A stretch of 64,000 bases of DNA, taken from contig BCHH01000013.1 in the NCBI GenBank assembly GCA_001599595.1, forward strand, positions 230,543-294,542, in the 5' to 3' direction. This DNA comes from Beverwykella pulmonaria (taxonomy: Eukaryota > Ascomycota > Dothideomycetes > Pleosporales > Melanommataceae). Position numbers and translations under genes: made by a program. Below the pieces are notes generated by a model, which did no database searches, had not been told where the DNA came from, and saw only the letters and a program-made list of their open reading frames with translations. Every line of letters begins with the position of its first letter. Position 1 is the first letter of the stretch. Below are positions 1 through 11,579 of the stretch, piece after piece.

Positions 1-518
1 GCTTGCAGCAGTCATAGCTCCATAGGCGGCAGGTATGGAGGGAAGATGAGGTGAAAGGAAAGTGACGATGTGAGCAATGATCTCACACCCTTTAGCCACC
101 AACACATTTTCTAAGGACGAACTAAAAAGATCGATACAGCTCTATACCATCGTGGTGTTTCTAACAGCCTGAAATGTGCACCTGTAATTCTTTTTCCCTT
201 GTTGACAGTAGCATTAAAAGAGTCTGCCAAAGCAGAGGAATGAGGCTGTCGTTATCACTTCCTTCACCAGATTCAGCCACAACGTCCGCGCCACAAACGC
301 GCTAGAGCTCACATCCCTGCTCCTCATGCCTCAGCATATGAAATTTTGGAGGGTTGCGGCTCCCAACAATAAATTGTCGCGGCGCCGAATACAAGACTCT
401 GCAACATAATCAGCAAGCTATACTTACCTACCAGTATGTCGCACATCCTACAACGCTCACTCTACAACTCTCTGAGTAATGCTTTTCCTAGAGAATCCCA
501 TCGTCCCAAGCAGCCCCC
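1..518. other. upstream intergenic region of the NAP-family gene
   Basis: No coding region is recognised. The last 100 bp is C/T-rich, as is common just upstream of fungal start codons, and probably holds the core promoter and 5' leader of the chaperone gene that starts at 519. Confidence 0.4.
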
Positions 519-1636
519 ATGGCCGCCGAACAAAATCCAGAGCAGGTTATGGCCAACTTTGAGGAACTCAATCTCCTCGAATCCGAGTTTGAAGATGCAG
601 AGCTGGAGCTGAGTACGCAGCGATCCCAACTCCCTTCTCTCCACCGCAATCGCTAATGCAAATTCCCAGTTCGCCAAGCGGACGCTCTCCACGCGCCTCT
701 CTACCAAAAACGCGCCGACCTCGCAGCAAAGATCCCTCACTTCTGGGCCCTCGTCCTTGAGCAATCACCTCCAGAACTCGACAACTTCTTCCAGCCCTCA
801 GACTCAAGGATATTCGCCGAATGCCTACAAACAATCAACGTCTCGCGGTTCGAGGTAGACGACCCGGCAGGCTCCCCCCGTAGCTTCGCCATCGAATTTG
901 GATTTAGCGAGAACCCGTATTTCGAGGACAAGGTGTTGAGCAAAAAGTTTTGGTGCCGAAAGAGCACGGATGGGTGGCAGGGACATGTCTCAGAGCCCGT
1001 CAAGGTCCATTGGAAGAAGGACCAGGACCTGACTGGTGGATTGACGGATGCGGCGTACGAGCTCTTGGAGGCGAGACAGAAGTTGGCGAAGAGCGGGTCC
1101 AAGGCCAAGGACACGACACTACCCGAGTACAAGGCCTTGGCTAGCAAAATCGAGGAGAGCGAGGAAGCCTCGAACAGCTTTTTCGCTTGGTTCGCCTTCG
1201 TTACGAGCTATCGATGGGTCAGCGCGGAGGAGAATGAGGAGGCATGTAAGATGGAGGCCGAGCAGAAAGAGAAGATGAAGCAGGGTGAGAAAGTCGAGGA
1301 TGAGGAGCCGACCGACGATGACGATCAGGACTACCAGGAGACCGAGGTGTTCCCCCAGGGAGATGAGGTCGCCGCCCTGATTGCGGATGAGATGTGGCCT
1401 TCTGCTATCAAGTACTACAGTATGTCCACATTATTCTTCCATGGGTACGTTATGCTGACGCCAGTTCAGAGCTCGCTCATGAGCCGGACGATGAAGATAT
1501 ATCAGAAATCGACGAAGATTTTGAGGAGAACGAAGCCAGCAGCGACATAGAGGCCGACATCCGGGGCCTCGTGAGTAAGAGCAGCGACAGCAAGTCTCGT
1601 GGCCCACCACCGCCTAAGAAGCAGCGATATTCCTAG
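519..1636 (+). CDS. NAP/SET-family histone chaperone, Vps75-like
   Basis: Predicted exons are 519-612, 670-1419 and 1470-1636, giving 336 residues. The introns are 57 and 50 bp with GT..AG ends, and the frame is continuous across both. The start has a good context, with the ATG followed by GCC. The N-terminus is a long helix, as in NAP dimerisation helices (LLESEFEDAELEL, then QADALHAPLYQKRADL). The earmuff-type core follows, with FWALVLEQ, SFAIEFGFSENPYFEDK and VLSKKFW. The C-terminal third is very acidic (PTDDDDQDYQETE and EDISEIDEDFEE) and ends in a basic PPPPKKQRYS tail that resembles a nuclear localisation signal. Family knowledge: NAP/SET proteins bind H3-H4 or H2A-H2B in the nucleus, and the Vps75 branch is the partner of the acetyltransferase Rtt109. 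Assignment to the SET/Vps75 branch rather than NAP1 rests on the short length and core pattern and is an inference. RTT109 lies about 10 kb downstream. Confidence 0.85.
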
Positions 1637-1999
1637 CATCTAGCATTAATGATCACGCTTCTATGTGGGTCTTGAGATAGGTTGGGGGCGTTTGGAATGG
1701 TTGCACTTAGCATATGGGTTGACGGTGCTATTCTTAGGGGGTAAAGAATGAGGCTTTGGTTTACACACATTGGTTTTGGGTGGTTTGAAAGGGTGCCACC
1801 CAGTAATGCGTACAAGCGTATCAGGGATGCGATGACGGATAACCTCGTTAATAGACTGACGCAGTGTAATTCATCTTGGATTCTTTTGCTTCCAGCGGCT
1901 ACCTATGTAGTCTCTCATTCGTAATGTAAGTATAAATCAAGTCAGGCCACACGAATTCATTAACGGGAACCATTTGCCACCCTTCAGCACTTCCAAGTC

Positions 2000-2480
2000 T
2001 TATTTCATACGCTCTAGCTCTGGACTCCTAAGCACAGCCGCAACCTCAACCATCATTCTACACGCATCCGCCAATAGTCTCATGTTGATATTATGGATAA
2101 ACGCCGTATGATCAACCGAATCTCCCGGAGCAGGCCGTGCCGATTCTAAGATGTTGTGCACGGTTACCAAGTCACCTGCTTCAGGATCAGTGTTTGACAT
2201 CATCTGCGTTTACAGCATTCGTCTTCTCGTCCCAACCCCTATTTCTCACTCTCAGCGCTGCTTGGCCATTTCCCTATGTAGGTCGTTTGGGGCATCTTGC
2301 GCGTTATACGCGGTGTGCCATGTTTGCTTGATTTGGACTCGTGGTGTGCGGGTAGTGGCCGCCTCCTCCCCGCAGGCATGGAAATGGAGGAGCGCCAGGC
2401 TGGCCGTCAGTGTCGGCATCTTTCGCGCATGGACGGCAGCAGAAAGATCATGTTTAACAACGTAAACTTACTGACATGCA
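2000..2480 (-). pseudogene. possible decayed or frameshifted hypothetical gene
   Basis: Protein-like segments run in series on the minus strand but in different frames. A segment from about 2455 to 2255 contains HARKMPTLTASLALLHFH and ends in REMAKQR at a TGA. The next stretch, RVRNRGWDEKTNAVNADD, is in another frame. The last, 2203-2000, reads TDPEAGDLVTVHNILE to LRSPELERMK in a third frame. No splice pair that I could place joins them in frame. This suggests single-base frameshifts, either decay or sequencing error. The family is not recognised. Confidence 0.3.
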
Positions 2481-2530
2481 AGAATGGTTCCAATAATGGG
2501 GAAAACTTGTGAACCTACAGGCAGTAAATC

Positions 2531-3105
2531 TTAGCAAGGAGGAAGCATCGGCTCAGGCATCACAAAAGATCGTCCAACCAGACCATCGAACAACATGAAG
2601 TTGAAACGCTCTATTTCCAACTGGGCAGCTGGTCCACGATTTCGTTTCTTCACTCGCGGCTCTGCCCGTAGCGCCGTTCAAACTCATAAAGAGTCTCCCT
2701 TTGAACGTGGTTGGCGTTAGGCGATGACAGCGCGTATCCTGTTTCATGTGACGTGTGCTGCTCGGTGCTGTTCCTTTGGCGACTGGTAAACGCGCCTTGC
2801 TGAGACACACATAGCGTGTCCGTGGAGCTGGCAGACTTCACGATGTGAGGCGCGAAGTGGATGTGAGGGTTGTTGGGGGTTGACGATGTTTCGTCTAGCG
2901 TGTTTCTTATCGCGCGATTAAGGCCGCCCCCGTGACTGCGCCCGGGTTGTTGAGATACCTGCTCGGTGGGACAGTCACGATAATGGGAGCACCTCCATGT
3001 CCAGGCCGCTGCACTTAACCAGTCCTCCCAGCAGCCCTCACACCACGTGCCCTTGTCTGCGTTGTGCTGCCTGTTCGCGTCACCTTCGTTCTTGCTGCCT
3101 GCCAA
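2531..3105 (-). other. weak unassigned open frames upstream of GID7
   Basis: A 151-codon minus-strand open frame (3105-2650) has no ATG in a plausible position. Another frame reads AAQLEIERFNFMLFDGL to a stop at 2531. They could be exons of a small unrecognised gene or chance frames in the GC-rich GID7 leader. Nothing here is recognisable by family. Confidence 0.15.
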
Positions 3106-3879
3106 GTTATTCGGTGCTCCAAAATAAGCTTAACGCTTTCGGTACTTTCTGTCCAGGATCTGGCGTCCGTCCTGCCTCCGCTTGCTCTGAACGAGTGAAG
3201 AGACAGCTCTCCCCGCCATCCGCCGACCACGACTCGCACCTCACCACCCGTTGAACGCTCTCTCCCGACCGCTGCCTCAGTTGCCGACGTGTATATATGG
3301 TGCCACGGGCGCATTCCCGAGCACCCTCGCCGCTTACCTCACGCTCGTCACTCGACCTCCACCTGGTGACATCGCAGCCCTCCTCCCTCCCCCGCGGATC
3401 TTGCCTCACACCTCAGCCATTTCCCCCAACAGAGCCCTGAGCGAAGTGCCGCCACATGCTCCAGCTCCACGGCAGTTGATGCCCTGATGAGTCCAACCTA
3501 GCATTCGGGAGCCGAGCCATCCAAGGGCACATTCGCCTTCACCGACTTGTACCCGCAACACTGCGGGTAACTTTCCCCAGCTTTCGTCCTGGCCGACCGA
3601 ATCCCCCCAAATCCCCCTGCCCCAGTCACTTCCGCCCGCCCATCCATCCCGAATCCCCAAGCTTCTCTTTCCCCAGAATTCTCAGCCCATCGAACGACTC
3701 AGCAACGCCTCGCAGATCCCCCCGAACAGCCAGCCGCCACCCCGACATCTCCCACCACACGGAAGCGCAGACACAGCCTCTCTGAGAGTGACGACCTTTC
3801 AGAGAGCTCCGAATCACACACCACTAGAGGCCGGCCCTCCCGTCACACATCGAAGCGGAGGCGCAGAGCAGACGGGACA

Positions 3880-5940
3880 ATGCGCCTTGACAGCGACGCT
3901 TCAAACCGGTCTCAGTCACCCTCGCAGAACTACACAAATGGCTCCACTCGGTCGCCAGGACCCAGATCGTCAGTGGGGAGAATAGCCAATGGGGACTCGC
4001 ACCCCAAGGCGGAGAGCAATGGCTCGTTCGTCAATGGAAGCTCCAACGGGAAACCTGTGTCGAAGACTTTCTTTGGCCATGATAGGGAGGAAGTGACACG
4101 CATATTGATACAGAGTTTGACGGATCTGGGATATCACAAAGCGGCAGGGGAGTTATGCAAAGAGAGCAATTTTCAGCTGGAAGGCCCGACAGTAGCGTCA
4201 TTCCGTTCCTCTGTGTTGAATGGGGACTGGGCTGAAGCCGAGGTATTGCTCTTTGGCAAAACATCCTATGATCATGGGGGTGGCATCAACTTGGACGGGC
4301 CTGGGGGATACGGCAAATCCTGGGCAAAGAGCGCTAGACCGACAGTCAACACACGACACTCTGGGGGGCTGACGCTGGCCGAAGGTGCGAATCGAGACGA
4401 GATGCTTTTCTGGATGAAGCAGCAGAAATATTTGGAATTACTCGAGCGGAGAGATCTAGGCAAAGCCCTTATGGTTCTTCGGCAGGAGCTGACCCCACTT
4501 CATCAAGATGTTAGCAGGCTCCATGAACTCTCAAGGTGAGTACCCATCTCATATTCTCTGGGCTGGGACAGGAAACTAACTATTCTCAGTTATATAATGT
4601 GTCAATCAGCCGAAGACTTGAAAATACAAGCCCAATGGGACGGCGCCAAGGGCGAATCAAGATCAATCCTCTTATCTGAGCTATCAAGTGAGCCTCACCA
4701 CTTTTCAGTTCATACAAATTCATAACCATGTGTAGGATCGATTTCTCCAAGTGTGATGATTCCAGAACATCGGCTAGCCGTACTTTTGGACGATGTTAAG
4801 CAGAGTTGGATCAAGGACTGCATGTACCACAACACATCTTCCTCACCTTCGCTCTATGTTGACCACCGTTGCGAGCGAGATGTTTTCCCGACCAAGCCTG
4901 TCCTGGAGCTTTCGCATCACAAGGATGAGGTATGGTATCTGAAGTACTCCAACGATGGCACCATGCTTGCTTCGACAAGTAAGGATAAAACAATTGTCAT
5001 CTATGATACGACTACGTACAAGGTCCTACATCAACTCAACGACCATGAAGCAGGAGTAACCCATCTGGCCTGGAGTCCAGATGACACCAAGATCATTACA
5101 TGTTCCGCACAACTGGACTGCTCTGCCCGGATATGGGACGTGAAGGTAGGTCAATTATACATTTACTTAGGCCTGGTCTAACTCTCATGCAGACGGGAAG
5201 ATGCACTCGATGCATTAGCGACTTCACCTACCCCTGCACGACAGCAGCATGGTCGCCAAGCGGGAAAACGGTAGTCATTGGGTCACAAGATAAACACTTT
5301 GCGTGCGCCGTGTGGGATCTGGAAGGCAAGATGATACATAATTTTCACGGACAAAGGGACAATATCCGCGTCAACGATTTAGCCATTTCTCCTGATGGCC
5401 AGTATCTTGTCGAGCTCCTCGATACCCGAATCATCGTGTACGATTTTGCGTCCTACGAAAAAATTCGAGAGTTTTACGTGGACGACGTGAAGTGCACATC
5501 AGTCGCCATCAGCCAGGACTCCCAACATATGTTGATCAGCATGAATAAGAATAAGATTCAGTACATGGAAATCGACTCCGGGGCAGTACTACATGTGTAT
5601 GAGGGCCACAAACAGGTGGAGTTCATTATACGGAGTTCGTTCGGAGGTGCTGGAGAGAATTTTGTTGTTAGCGGCAGCGAAGGTATATTTGATTCCACAT
5701 CTTGGACGTTGAATGGGAGACTTACGGACTATAGATTCACGGATATACATATGGCGGATGAATGGCCTCCTTGTCGAAGCCCTGGATGCGCATCCCGAAG
5801 GCTGTGTCAATTCTGTTACCTGGCATCCGACGGACCCGAGAGTCTTTGCGAGCGCAGGCGACGATTCGAAAGTACGCATCTGGAAACCGGCCCCGCTTCC
5901 ATACCAAGCACCGAGTGGCTCGAATGGTTATGGTCGATAG
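3880..5940 (+). CDS. GID7: GID/CTLH E3 ligase subunit 7 (WDR26 homologue)
   Basis: Predicted exons are 3880-4535, 4590-4687, 4736-5145, 5193-5682 and 5735-5940, giving about 619 residues. A LisH motif (residues 70-98, containing ILIQSLTDLGYHKAAGEL) is followed by a CTLH domain to about 215 (LELLERRDLGKALMVLR). A WD40 propeller fills the rest (KDEVWYLKYSNDGTMLAS, AGVTHLAWSPDDTKI, GCVNSVTWHPTDPRVFAS). This LisH-CTLH-WD40 order is that of Gid7/WDR26. Those proteins scaffold the ubiquitin ligase that degrades gluconeogenic enzymes, and in animals drive supramolecular assembly. The frame stays open upstream of 3880 to a TAA at 3568-3570 and reads as convincing Ser/Arg-rich protein (TRKRRHSLSESDDLSESSES) without an ATG. 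An upstream exon carrying the real start may therefore have been missed. Confidence 0.9.
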
Positions 5941-7942
5941 CACAGTTCTAACCATCACTTTCTCTGCACTCATGGCGTCGGACGGGCATCCATCGGGGTT
6001 TCACATGGTCTATTATTGGTTCCTCAACATGCATTTTTACGGCGACATATGGCCTCCATTCTTCCCCACTTCACACACCGATCATGTCTTGGGAGTTTCT
6101 GTTCTTGATGGTAGACCGTTTCTAGGGGTCTTGCTGGTTGCATTCGTGAGCATGGTTGTGGACTACCCCCCTTTTATATTTCTACTGCGTTCTCCCCTTA
6201 TTCCCTGAGGATAGGTGGATTAGTGTTTCTATGCATGTGGGAGTACGCATTATGCTGGCATTGTTGGTAGTTGTGGGGAACGGGCGTTTGGGCGGATGTA
6301 TGCCAGGTGGGGTAGTTGATTATGTACTTGCAAGTGGGGAAGATGATTGTAAGCACCTTTCAAGCGACGAGCCCTGAGCTTTGAATGGGTGGAAGGGGGG
6401 TATGTGACTTGTATGTAGGGTTAGAGTGTATACAACTTTTGCTCGATGCATCTGGGTGTGCGTCAGGGGTGTAAATCCCCGCATGTTGACCACGATGCGT
6501 TTACAAGTAAGCTACGATACTTACCCATTCGCAGTCGATTGTCCAACTGAGTAATCCTAGTGAGAAGCCAAGAGCATCTGACACGTCATTTCGTATCTGT
6601 TAAAACGGGCCTGTCACTGGAGTGTGTATGCTGCAGGCCTTATGAAGCTATACTTCGGCGGTAGAGAAAATCCGGCTGCTACTTCACTACACTGCTTCTG
6701 AGCCCCCCATTGGCTTAGACAAATAAGAAGAACTAGTAAAGAGTTAAGAGAATAGACTGATTACTACTAACGGGTGTCGTATCTGCTAGCAGGTGCTTTG
6801 CGCTGAAGTGTGTATGCTATACTGCGGACTTGTAAGTGCAAGAACCGAGTCATTGAATTGCGACTGCACTGCCACAGGACTCTCCTCCATTCCAACCGCC
6901 CAACCGATGGACCTACTGAGAAATTTTCCTACCAGGATAGAAAGGATTGGCTCTATCTGTCAAAGAAGCGTCGTAACTGTCTGAACATGCTATGCTACGA
7001 TACAACTCGACTACAACATCCCATTTGGGGAATATACTCTTCCAACACTAGCACTAGCAGACCTCAAGTCGTACCCATTTCTGTCAGGTCGATTTCTAAA
7101 CATCCGGACACTCGCTCTAATATATGTAAAGACCCCTATAAACATGCTCATCGACCGACTCGACCAGCACCCGCACCTCTACTCCCTACACTGAGCCAAC
7201 TCTAAAAGTCATGTGTACCATCACTATAACCACCACCAACTCCAACGTCTCCCGAAGCGCAAAGCCGCCGAGAAGGTCTATTCGGCGGAAGAGTTGAGCG
7301 AAGAACCCTCAGGGCTGGATCTGCTTCGATATTCCTCACCGCCGCAGCAAAAGCAGGGCTGACGAATACGGGAGGGTTAGTAGGGATGGATGAATGGATG
7401 GATTATTTTGTCTCTGTGCCGGTATTGGGTGTGGGGACACTTTCTTTGTATCAGTGAGCTCAAGACGGGTCGATGGGCTAGCACGTTCTCGAAATAGTAG
7501 TTTGCTTGGGCTCTTCGTTTCTTCTCCGCATTTCGGTTTCGCTGGGGCTGCATAGTCACATGTGGCCGTTAGAAAATAATTTTGCAGCACGGGTTTGGTC
7601 GATTTATTTTATCATCGATATGGAATTGTATGCGTTCGATTCCTGTATTGCTATCAATTGATTCAAATTCATACTAACCAGGTTGCATAATCATTTCTCA
7701 GGATCCCCCCGTGATAAAGCCAGAAAGTGCGTAATCCTAGAATCCACAGTCTTGCCATCAGTATCCTATCTCTTGCCAAAAAGGTACTCAGTAACTCCGC
7801 AGTCGCCCGTCCCACATCGCTAAGGTCCCATTCCTTCTTGTTGCTGGTTCATCCATCCGTACTCTCTCCCTTCTCCTGCCATCCCTATTCCCTACATCGA
7901 CCCATACTACTGCCCCTGTTGCGCATTCACCGGCTGCGGTTG
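5941..7942. other. intergenic region between GID7 and PMP3
   Basis: Two kilobases without a supported gene. The part to about 6380 probably holds the GID7 3' UTR. Two loosely similar segments containing GTGTGTATGCT lie at about 6590-6650 and 6775-6835. At about 7190-7362 on the plus strand there is a short protein-like frame with no ATG (KRKAAEKVYSAEELSEEPSG). It could be a last exon of a small gene, but no upstream exon could be placed. Confidence 0.3.
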
Positions 7943-8477
7943 CTACCGTACGTCATGCATCCCGCCCCTCTGCACTCTATTACTGTATACCAACGGCGCA
8001 GGTCGCGCGTTGTAGATCCCAGAACGCGCCTCGTCCCGCCGCTTGAAGTACACGTATTCGACATAGAAGGCATGGATATGGCCGGGGAAATAGCTACGAG
8101 CGTTAGCCAAAAAAAAAAAAAAAATGATTGGATTGGGAATGGGTGAAGGGGGTAGGAAGGAAGGAGGGCATGGGAGAAAAGGTGACGTACCCAAAACAGG
8201 TGAATATAATGTTGATGAAGAGGTCCATGCCGCATCCTGCTACGAGGAAGACGCCAATAGGCGGCACTACATTATCATCATTAGCTTACCTATCATGAAG
8301 GAGTTCCATCTCCGCCACGTCTGAGATAAGGAGAAAAGGTTCAAACATACCGAACAGCGTAATAATAATGAGAAGCACCGCCTTGATCATGATGTCTACT
8401 TCGTCGTCCTCGTACTGGCGGTAGTATTCGTCGAAGCGACTATTCGCCGTTGTTGAATATGTTGTTGAGGAATGCAA
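7943..8477 (-). CDS. PMP3: PMP3/UPF0057 family plasma-membrane proteolipid
   Basis: Predicted minus-strand exons are 8477-8351, 8266-8191 and 8093-7943, giving 117 residues. Both introns are GT..AG, and the second has a 16-base poly-T tract just before its acceptor. The core matches the PMP3 signature: DIMIKAVLLIIITLF, then PPIGVFLVAGCGMDLFINII, then GYFPGHIHAFYVEYVYF. That gives two hydrophobic segments around the invariant Gly-Cys-Gly. Known members are about 55 residues and influence plasma-membrane potential and salt tolerance. This one is about twice that size, with a 28-residue Tyr/Asp-rich N-terminal extension and a roughly 40-residue basic C-terminal tail, as in many filamentous-fungal paralogues. 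The start at 8477 is the only ATG that includes the extension; no shorter start retains the whole first helix. Confidence 0.88.
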
Positions 8478-9347
8478 TTCTTTGCTGGCTGTGTTCCCTT
8501 TTTCGTTGTCTTTGGAACGTAGTGAATCTTCAAAAAATGTCGTTTGCCTAATCTAAAGCAGCCCCGGCCTCACCTGCTCTTATGACTTTGTACAACTGTT
8601 GCCAAGGCATTATTTATAATGGATCGTGTTGTGGTGTGAACATTTCGTCGTCACTTAATGCGTCACGAGCCACTTGGGCGCGGGCCTCGATTGGCGAGGT
8701 CAGATGTGGCGCGGGAGAAGTGTGGCGCATTGCGGAACGCTCGGATGGCGCTGCTTGTTCGTCTTGCCTTGTTTGGTTTCCATACGCAGGGCAAGCAGAG
8801 TAATGCTTGTGGGGGAGGTGTGGAAGCGGTTAGTTTTGCGCTGGGAAGGATGTAGAGCGTGTGCAGTGACAATGGAGATGAGGCCCAGAGCACAATCTGA
8901 AATCTTGTGAGGCGTGATCTAAGAGACGAAACTTCTACATGTGAGAGTGGCTATAATTTTACGGCTAGCAAAAGGCATAGCCCGCGTTGGACATGCGTAG
9001 AACATAACGCACAACGTGGCTCATCGTGAAGCTCGAACGCTCCTCCAGGTCATTCGGCGCAAGACGATTCATAGACAGAAGGGAGACATGTGAGTGGGAA
9101 AGGAGCTGCGTACCGATCATACTAAGCATACAGCGTAAGATCTATCGCATAACGAATACCTGTCGTATCATATTATGGTAGCATAACGGATGTCCTGCAT
9201 CGAAACACAACGCCCGCAAAGCATATACAAGTCTATTATCCACCAAACGCTCAAACGCTCAAAGTAGGCGATAGCCAATATTACTGAATACCATATGGCA
9301 ACCATGACGCTACCATTACCCTACATCTCAAGCTCTCTTCTCTTGTC
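8478..9347. other. intergenic region between PMP3 and ceramide glucosyltransferase
   Basis: It contains the PMP3 promoter at its left end and the 3' flank of the glucosyltransferase at its right. No coding or structured feature was seen. Confidence 0.3.
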
Positions 9348-11064
9348 CTACAATATCTCATGCACTTTCATATCCAGACCCACCCAGAATCGGCGACCGC
9401 GCCACTCCACGGTTACGCCGCCCCAAAATGCCCACACCCAGATCGGAAATGCAGAAATCTCGCGGCCGATCCAAGCAAACCACCACTCGGGGAATGATCG
9501 CCGGGCGCCGTCGAGGAGCCTGGTTTGCGAGTAGTTCTCTTTGCCCAGCAGCGGCTGGCGGGACGAGGACGAGTATGAGCGGGACGAGCGCTGCGGTAGG
9601 ACGAAGTCGGGCGTGTTCGCGTCTAGCTCGACTGTTTTGGCCGAGTGGAGGAGAAGGTATTGCATGTAGTCAACAAGACACCAAAGCGACATGCTGGCGA
9701 GCCAAACCAGGAAAAAGGACGTCCAGGTTGGCGATATTCCGAGGCGAGCGAAAAAGGGAAGCGCCGTCAACGCATAAGCGCCGTAGAGACTGCAGATGAT
9801 GGACTCGGTGCCGGGCTCAACGAGCGTGGCCAGCGTGACGGTGAACTTGCGAACACGCAGCCAGCGGACCCGTCGGTCGATGCAGGCAGCCACCGACGTA
9901 TGAGAGATGGGCTGGAAGCAAAAGTCTCCGAACAGCAGCTCGTGCTTGCCATACTTTTCCACCGTCTCGCCCGGTCGAGGCTGGTAGCCACGTCTCTCGA
10001 AGGCCTGGGGCCGCTTCCACAGCGCATCGCCGATCAGATGGTCCTCGCAGATGTTGTCGGAGAAGAAGTCGATGCCAGGCGACCGGTTCGGGTTGGAGGT
10101 GGTAACGTAGTTGAGGTGCGAGCGGCGGAACATGGTGCTCTTGCCCATGACGCAGGGCGCGACGGCTACCGTGTTGATGGCGACGTAGAACTTGGGGTGT
10201 GCGCTCGACAGAAACGCTTCGTCTAGACGTCCACCGCCCCGCTGCATTATGCGAGCGAACCAGCCACGGGAGTGTTTGGGCATCTTTGATTGTGTGTTTG
10301 TCGAGACGTCGCCGCTGCCTTGGTCTCCGCTCAGCAATAGCTTCCTTTCTTCTGTGCTGAAGCCTGATCCGTCCATGTCGATGGAGAGCGGCGTCTGGTG
10401 GACGAACTTGTACTTCTTCTTTCCACCGTAGCCGCACAGCAGATCCACCATGCGGCCACAAACACCCTTCCCAAGCCAGACATTGCAGTCCAAGATCCAC
10501 ACAATGTCACCCTTCGCCTCTCGGTACGCCCGGCTCATGTTCCTGATTTTCGGATTCGGTCCCAGCGCATTGCGGTTCGCCTGGAGCATAGGGTCCTCCT
10601 CTTCGACCAAGATCCTCGCATCGCAGTCGGGGAAGTCGCGCACCAAGCGCTCGAGAATCGGAAGGGCTGGGTCGGCGCGCGACGATATGCAGAAATAGGT
10701 CGTGAGCTTGCGTTTCGGATACGTCTGGCGGAAGGTGGCCGTGAGACACTCGTAGAGGCGAGGCTCGAGGCCCTTCACCGGGCGAATAATAGTGACATGA
10801 GGAATGTCGTCTTCTTTCAAGGTCGTGAGGCAGACGGCCGGCGGTGGCTTTCTCCAGTGGTACCGGAATCTGGGCAATGTCAGTATCTGGGCACAGATCT
10901 TCAAGCGCTGACGTTTGGGCCGGAGAGCTTGCATACAATTGGATGAATCCGGTCGCGCATACACACCACACTACAACGAACCAGACGAGGCACACTGCAG
11001 CAATGTAAGTGTGCGACATGGAGACATGTTCAGTGTCGGGCGCTTGAAGGGGTGCGCGATGCAT
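9348..11064 (-). CDS. ceramide glucosyltransferase, GT21
   Basis: Predicted exons on the minus strand are 11064-10937 and 10869-9348, with one 67 bp intron. The protein is 549 residues from ATG 11064, or 534 from the in-frame ATG at 11019. The shorter form is attractive because it begins just before the N-terminal membrane helix (AAVCLVWFVVVWCVCATGF). Numbering from the shorter form, the GT-A catalytic region has VTIIRPVKGLEP, the Asp motif ILDCNVW (D155), the EDHLIGDAL motif (D304) and RRVRW at 360-364. Together these are the D, D, D, (Q/R)xxRW signature of glucosylceramide synthases. Further membrane segments lie in the C-terminal half. The enzyme transfers glucose from UDP-glucose to ceramide in the Golgi/ER membrane, making glucosylceramides needed for polarised growth in many fungi. 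A Ser/Gly-rich insert between the second and third motifs is longer than in animal enzymes. Confidence 0.93.
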
Positions 11065-11579
11065 GCGCCGTGGTGTTGCGGTGGAGAGCTTGGGAGCAGG
11101 CCTGTTCTTTTGGTTGTGGAAATGGCTCGGACCTTGCGGAGGATTTCAAGACGACGTCGGATCGGCAGCAGGGATCACGTGGGGAATATTGACTAATGCT
11201 GCAGCATTTTGATTTACAATCGTGACGCTACACAAAGCAAGAAAATGGTGCATCTACTCTCAGGGACTGGTGTCCGCGAGGAGCGATAAATCTCGCGCGG
11301 GAACCTTCTTTACTTTTCGGCATAGCGGTGACAGCGACACAGCGACACAGGATGACAGAGTGACAGCAGTAATTTCAATATCATTCAAAAGCAACCACGA
11401 AATGCACCCAAACAAGCAAACACCCAGACACGATATCCATACATGCCGTCCAGTCTATGTCCACAAAATGCAAAATCCTGTGCACGCGCCCTTCCGTGAA
11501 GCAATCATTCGACCCAAATCCCAACCGAGAAAACACCCTTGCCCAGATATCCACGTCCTCAGCCCTAAACTCCGAGCCA
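11065..11579. other. intergenic region between glucosyltransferase and RTT109
   Basis: It holds the promoter of the minus-strand glucosyltransferase gene and the 3' flank of RTT109. There is a short direct repeat, ACAGCGACACAGCGACACAGG, near 11332-11351. No gene was seen. Confidence 0.3.

Noticed and set aside
6810..7205. 131-codon plus-strand frame
   Set aside because: The composition is low-complexity and shows no domain, signal peptide or repeat structure.
7636..7656. GCGTTCGATTCCTGT, resembling a tRNA B box
   Set aside because: No matching A box, acceptor stem or T-run terminator at suitable distances.
8109..8124. 16-base poly-A run
   Set aside because: It is the polypyrimidine tract of PMP3 intron 2 read on the opposite strand, not a retroposed poly-A tail.
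7727..8146. 139-codon plus-strand frame
   Set aside because: It is antisense to the PMP3 gene, which has family-level support on the other strand, and it ends in a poly-Lys stretch that is just the intron's poly-T tract.
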